This document shows positions 59,921 through 64,000 of a stretch of DNA of 64,000 nt, piece after piece. The notes beneath the pieces were generated by a model. The model had not been told where the DNA came from and did not search any database. It saw only the letters and a list, made by a program, of their open reading frames with translations. The stretch's first letter is position 1. The number at the start of each line of letters is the position of its first letter. Origin of the DNA: Balanoglossus misakiensis (lineage: Eukaryota; Hemichordata); NCBI GenBank assembly GCA_040954595.2, contig CM082591.2, forward strand, positions 10,106,001 through 10,170,000. Reading direction: 5' to 3'. Made by a program: the position numbers and the translations under genes.

Positions 59921-62440
59921 GGGACTGTTCAGAATTTACTTCCAAGTTGGGGATGGAGGATTTTTTATTTTCCTGGTGATTTTTTTCCATGGTCTCCCCT
60001 AGTAAATTGTGGAGGAAATATGTGGTCCCTCCTTAAATTTCCTGGGGATTTTCCATGGTCCCCCTATTGTGACTTTTATGTCTAGTCTCCCCTAATTTGT
60101 CTTGGAGAAAATGGGTGGTTCCCCCCCCCCTCTGAATATTCTCCGCCCCCTGGAAGTAAATTCTGAACAGTCCCTTATTAAAGCCAACAGCTAGCACCCT
60201 GGCTTCTCTGCCAGAGGAGCGATAACATCGACAAAATGCAGATACACAAGAAATGAGCACTTTATTCCACAAGTGAAGTAGTCTGTTCCCTGCCCCATTC
60301 CCACCGCTGGCTGCGCCCTTTAGCGTAGCGCCGATGGCAGTGGGAATGGGGCAGGGGACCAGACTACAAGTGAAGAACCCCAGTAACAGACGTAACGAAC
60401 AAACAAACTACATGTACTAACAACAAAGCAAGAAAAGTGTCAAGCGTCGTCAAAGAAAACGAAAAAGTTCTAGCATGGTTGGTAAAAGTTATTGGTAGAA
60501 AACGAATAGGGCCTTCTACAAATGACGTCTCAGACCCGCAAACGCCACCAGAACACAAAACACATGCACAGAACAGTTTAAGCTGGTTGTTGTATGGAGC
60601 AGCAATAATCTGCGGTTGGGCCGTAGTAGATTTTCGCTGGTGGTGAAAATAAATAAAACACGATCGATGTTCGATTTATTCCAGATCACATGCGTTTACG
60701 GCCAGGAGAGAGCATAAAAGTCTTCAAATGACCATGTGGTGGCGCACTTTTTCCGATTGGCTGTATTTCAATTTGTTCGTGGTAAATTAATTTTGTGGAG
60801 GTGACCGGCACTGAAGCTCTTAGCTAGGATGAGGTGGGATGGAAAAATGCCCCATTTTAGCTGTTTTAAAATATACGACTATTTATAGACAAAAGGAAAA
60901 TAAAACAAGCGCAAAAACATACCAAACCTAGTTTTATTAATTAAAAACAAAATTGCTGAGTAAAGGTTTTCATGTGGGCATTCACTTTGAACTTGCTAAA
61001 TTAATTTAAAGAGACAAAGTCGCTCTCTCTTTGTCCTTTTGCGATGATAGAATGCTTGCTTGAAGTCTCTCGTGCAATAAATGATGTCGATTCATACATG
61101 TATGGATGGTGTATAGGTGGTCGGAATTTACATGTCTTTGCCACGACCAAACCAACAACACGTAAAATCAAAGTTTGGGTCATGAAATCGAGTTTTGTTA
61201 CAGTCTAGAATTTCATGCCACCCCTTATGGTCATATTATTCTTGGTAGGCAAAAGTGACAAGTAGTCAAGTTTCAACACAGGCAACATTTTTTACAAACA
61301 AACCACAAAGAAGACATCAAAAGGGAGAGAATTATAGAATGGTCAATGTGTGAAAAGTTAAGATACGTAAAGTGGCCGGGTTCAACATTAACTCATCGAC
61401 TTCATATCGTCTTCATGCCATGGTTTTTGCCTGCCCTGAAAGTTCTTGTCGTTGCAGAAATGGTTTTGACAGAAATAATTTAGTCTTCCGGGATGTTTGT
61501 GATTATTTGAACACCAGACAATACAATGCAACCTTGACTTCCAAAATACTTACCGGCATTGCATTATCTTACCATGGTTAGGCCTACAGTGAACACATTT
61601 TCAACAATATTTTCTGAGTTACCGCTGATATTTGTTTTGTAGTATGGATATTAAATTATACATCCCGATACAAAACAGAATGTTATAGAATCCTTCCTGA
61701 GTGATATTGAAAAAATTACCGGAATGCTACCGCCTAATCTATGGTTAGGGTTATTGCTATTATTTTATATCAGTAATCGACTTTGTGTATATCAATGTCA
61801 TTTTAATAACGAAAATGAACTCGAGTCTAATGTAAACGTTACGAATTGATCGAAAGGCGCTCTGATGAATGTTAACACGAGTGCGCAGTGACAAGACATG
61901 CATCGTGCGTGACAGTGACAACAGTTCCTATAGAGCAGTTAAAAAATAAACCGGCCGTCCGTAAATTTATCAGCTATATTTTTTTTATTTAGTCACGTTT
62001 TCCCTGTTGCATGCTATTAGTTCAGGGGCCAGTTTTAGCAGTGCTCTATTGAGTACTTTCGTATCGATGGATTGATCTCTCGTCCAATCAGAATGGCGGA
62101 TGGTAGCATGATCCGACATATTGCGTATTACAATAGGGCTTCCTCATACAGGTCAGAACGGAGAGGTCATTCCTTTTATTTTAGGACGTCTCAGCTCCTT
62201 TGTCTTTTCTGTTATAGTGTTAAAGAAATCAAACGGTTTTGTTTTGGCCGGTAAACACCGATGGATTAAATCTTAAGTCCATCGTGCATCCAAACGCAGT
62301 CGAGTCGGTTTGGTCATTGTTTATGCGACAGTAAATGCCAAATGTGACAGAAGCATCATATTAAATGAGATAGAATACACAAACAAACAAACATACGAAT
62401 AAACAAACAGGCAAACAAACAAACAAACAAACAACCATTA
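59921..62440. repeat. 2.5-kb array, unit 24
   Basis: MITE A is 59921-60174 and MITE B 60279-60366. Private: GTTCCCCCC and GAATATTC in MITE A, AAGCTGGTTG near 60582, GCCGTAGTAG near 60621, AGAAATAATT near 61471 and ATTAAATCTT near 62266. Confidence 0.97.
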
Positions 62441-64000
62441 GGGACTGTTCAGAATTTACGTCCAAGTTGGGGATGGAGGATTTTTTATTTTCCTGGTGAT
62501 TTTTTTCCATGGTCTCCCCTAGTAAATTGTGGAGGAAATATGTGGTCCCTCTTTAAATTTCCTGGGGATTTTCCATGGTCCCCCTATTGTGACTTTTATG
62601 TCTAGTCTCCCCTAATTTGTCTTGGAGAAAATGGGTGGTCCCCCCCTCTGAAAATTCTCCGCCCCCTGGAAGTATATTCTGAACAGTCCCTTATTAAAGC
62701 CAACAGCTAGCACCCTGGCTTCTCTGCCAGAGGAGCGATAACATCGACAAAATGCAGATACACAAGAAATGAGCACTTTATTCCACAAGTGAAGTAGTCT
62801 GTTCCCTGCCCCATTCCCACCGCTGGCTGCGCCCTTTAGCGTAGCGCCGATGGCAGTGGGAATGGGGCAGGGGACCAGACTACAAGTGAAGAACCCCAGT
62901 AACAGACGTAACGAACAAACAAACTACATGTACTAACAACAAAGCAAGAAAAGTGTCAAGCGTCGTCAAAGAAAACGAAAAAGTTCTAGCATGGTTGGTA
63001 AAAGTTATTGGTAGAAAACGAATAGGGCCTTCTACAAATGACGTCTCAGACCCGCAAACGCCACCAGAACACAAAACACATGCACAGAACAGTTTAAGCC
63101 GGTTGTTGTATGGAGCAGCAATAATCTGCGGTTGGGCCGTCGTAGATTTTCGCTGGTGGTGAAAATAAATAAAACACGATCGATGTTCGATTTATTCCAG
63201 ATCACATGCGTTTACGGCCAGGAGAGAGCATAAAAGTCTTCAAATGACCATGTGGTGGCGCACTTTTTCCGATTGGCTGTATTTCAATTTGTTCGTGGTA
63301 AATTAATTTTGTGGAGGTGACCGGCACTGAAGCTCTTAGCTAGGATGAGGTGGGATGGAAAAATGCCCCATTTTAGCTGTTTTAAAATATACGACTATTT
63401 ATAGACAAAAGGAAAATAAAACAAGCGCAAAAACATACCAAACCTAGTTTTATTAATTAAAAACAAAATTGCTGAGTAAAGGTTTTCATGTGGGCATTCA
63501 CTTTGAACTTGCTAAATTAATTTAAAGAGACAAAGTCGCTCTCTCTTTGTCCTTTTGCGATGATAGAATGCTTGCTTGAAGTCTCTCGTGCAATAAATGA
63601 TGTCGATTCATACATGTATGGATGGTGTATAGGTGGTCAGAATTTACATGTCTTTGCCACGACCAAACCAACAACACGTAAAATCAAAGTTTGGGTCATG
63701 AAATCGAGTTTTGTTACAGTCTAGAATTTCATGCCACCCCTTATGGTCATATTATTCTTGGTAGGCAAAAGTGACAAGTAGTCAAGTTTCAACACAGGCA
63801 ACATTTTTTACAAACAAACCACAAAGAAGACATCAAAAGGGAGAGAATTATAGAATGGTCAATGTGTGAAAAGTTAAGATACGTAAAGTGGCCGGGTTCA
63901 ACATTAACTCATCGACTTCATATCGTCTTCATGCCATGGTTTTTGCCTGCCTTGAAAGTTCTTGTCGTTGCAGAAGTGGTTTTGACAGAAAGAATTTAGT
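62441..64000. repeat. 2.5-kb array, unit 25 (cut by window edge)
   Basis: MITE A is 62441-62690 (7 C) and MITE B 62795-62882. Private: TTTACGTCC near 62457, AGTATATTC near 62672 and GGTGGTCAGAA near 63634. The unit stops at 64000 in mid-core, so the true array is longer than this window. Confidence 0.97.

Noticed and set aside
391-64000. CRISPR array or bacterial operon
   Set aside because: The repeat is 2.5 kb long without short spacers, and the LINE, MITEs and microsatellites show a eukaryotic genome.

Overview
This window is almost entirely one long tandem array from an animal (metazoan) genome. I see 25 head-to-tail copies of a repeat unit of about 2.52 kb, running from position 391 to the right edge at 64000, where the array is still going. 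Unit 1 is cut at its left end, units 2 to 24 are complete and unit 25 is cut by the window edge. The unit carries no protein or RNA gene that I can recognise, so this is best described as a macrosatellite (large-unit satellite) built from anonymous AT-rich sequence plus fixed remnants of DNA transposons. A eukaryotic, animal-like source is supported by the non-LTR retrotransposon, the miniature inverted-repeat elements (MITEs) and the (CAAA)n tracts. A marine invertebrate or basal deuterostome is my guess only.

Layout. Positions 1-390 are left flank: one full and one partial copy of a different 238-bp tandem repeat, each with a TGACCTTTGACCT motif, then about 60 bp of unassigned sequence. At 391 the flank joins the array abruptly, inside a MITE. 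I count units from the left terminus of that MITE (MITE A). Each unit then contains, in order: MITE A (about 254 bp, 24-bp perfect terminal inverted repeats, 3-bp TTA target duplication, PIF/Harbinger-like), about 104 bp of spacer, MITE B (88-bp hairpin element flanked by 9-bp duplications CAAGTGAAG), about 2 kb of core with no recognised gene, and a (CAAA)n tract leading into the next MITE A. A poly-C run inside MITE A varies from 7 to 14 C between units.

Unit 6 holds the only recognisable protein-coding sequence: a 5'-truncated LINE at 13453-15141 on the minus strand. It encodes the complete reverse transcriptase core and the C-terminal region in an uninterrupted frame. It has an A-rich tail and at most a 3-bp target duplication. 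Neighbouring unit 5 lacks it but shares many private variants with unit 6, so the LINE arrived after those two units were duplicated.

The array has visible higher-order structure. Units 11-14 share private variants with units 16-19 at an offset of 5 units (about 12.59 kb), with mosaic patches that look like gene conversion. Units 9/10, 5/6, 14/15 and 20/21 are also recently duplicated pairs. The window therefore reads as a record of unequal exchange, local conversion and transposon insertion in a young satellite. Small open frames recur in every unit, but their substitutions are mostly amino-acid changing, which argues against coding function.
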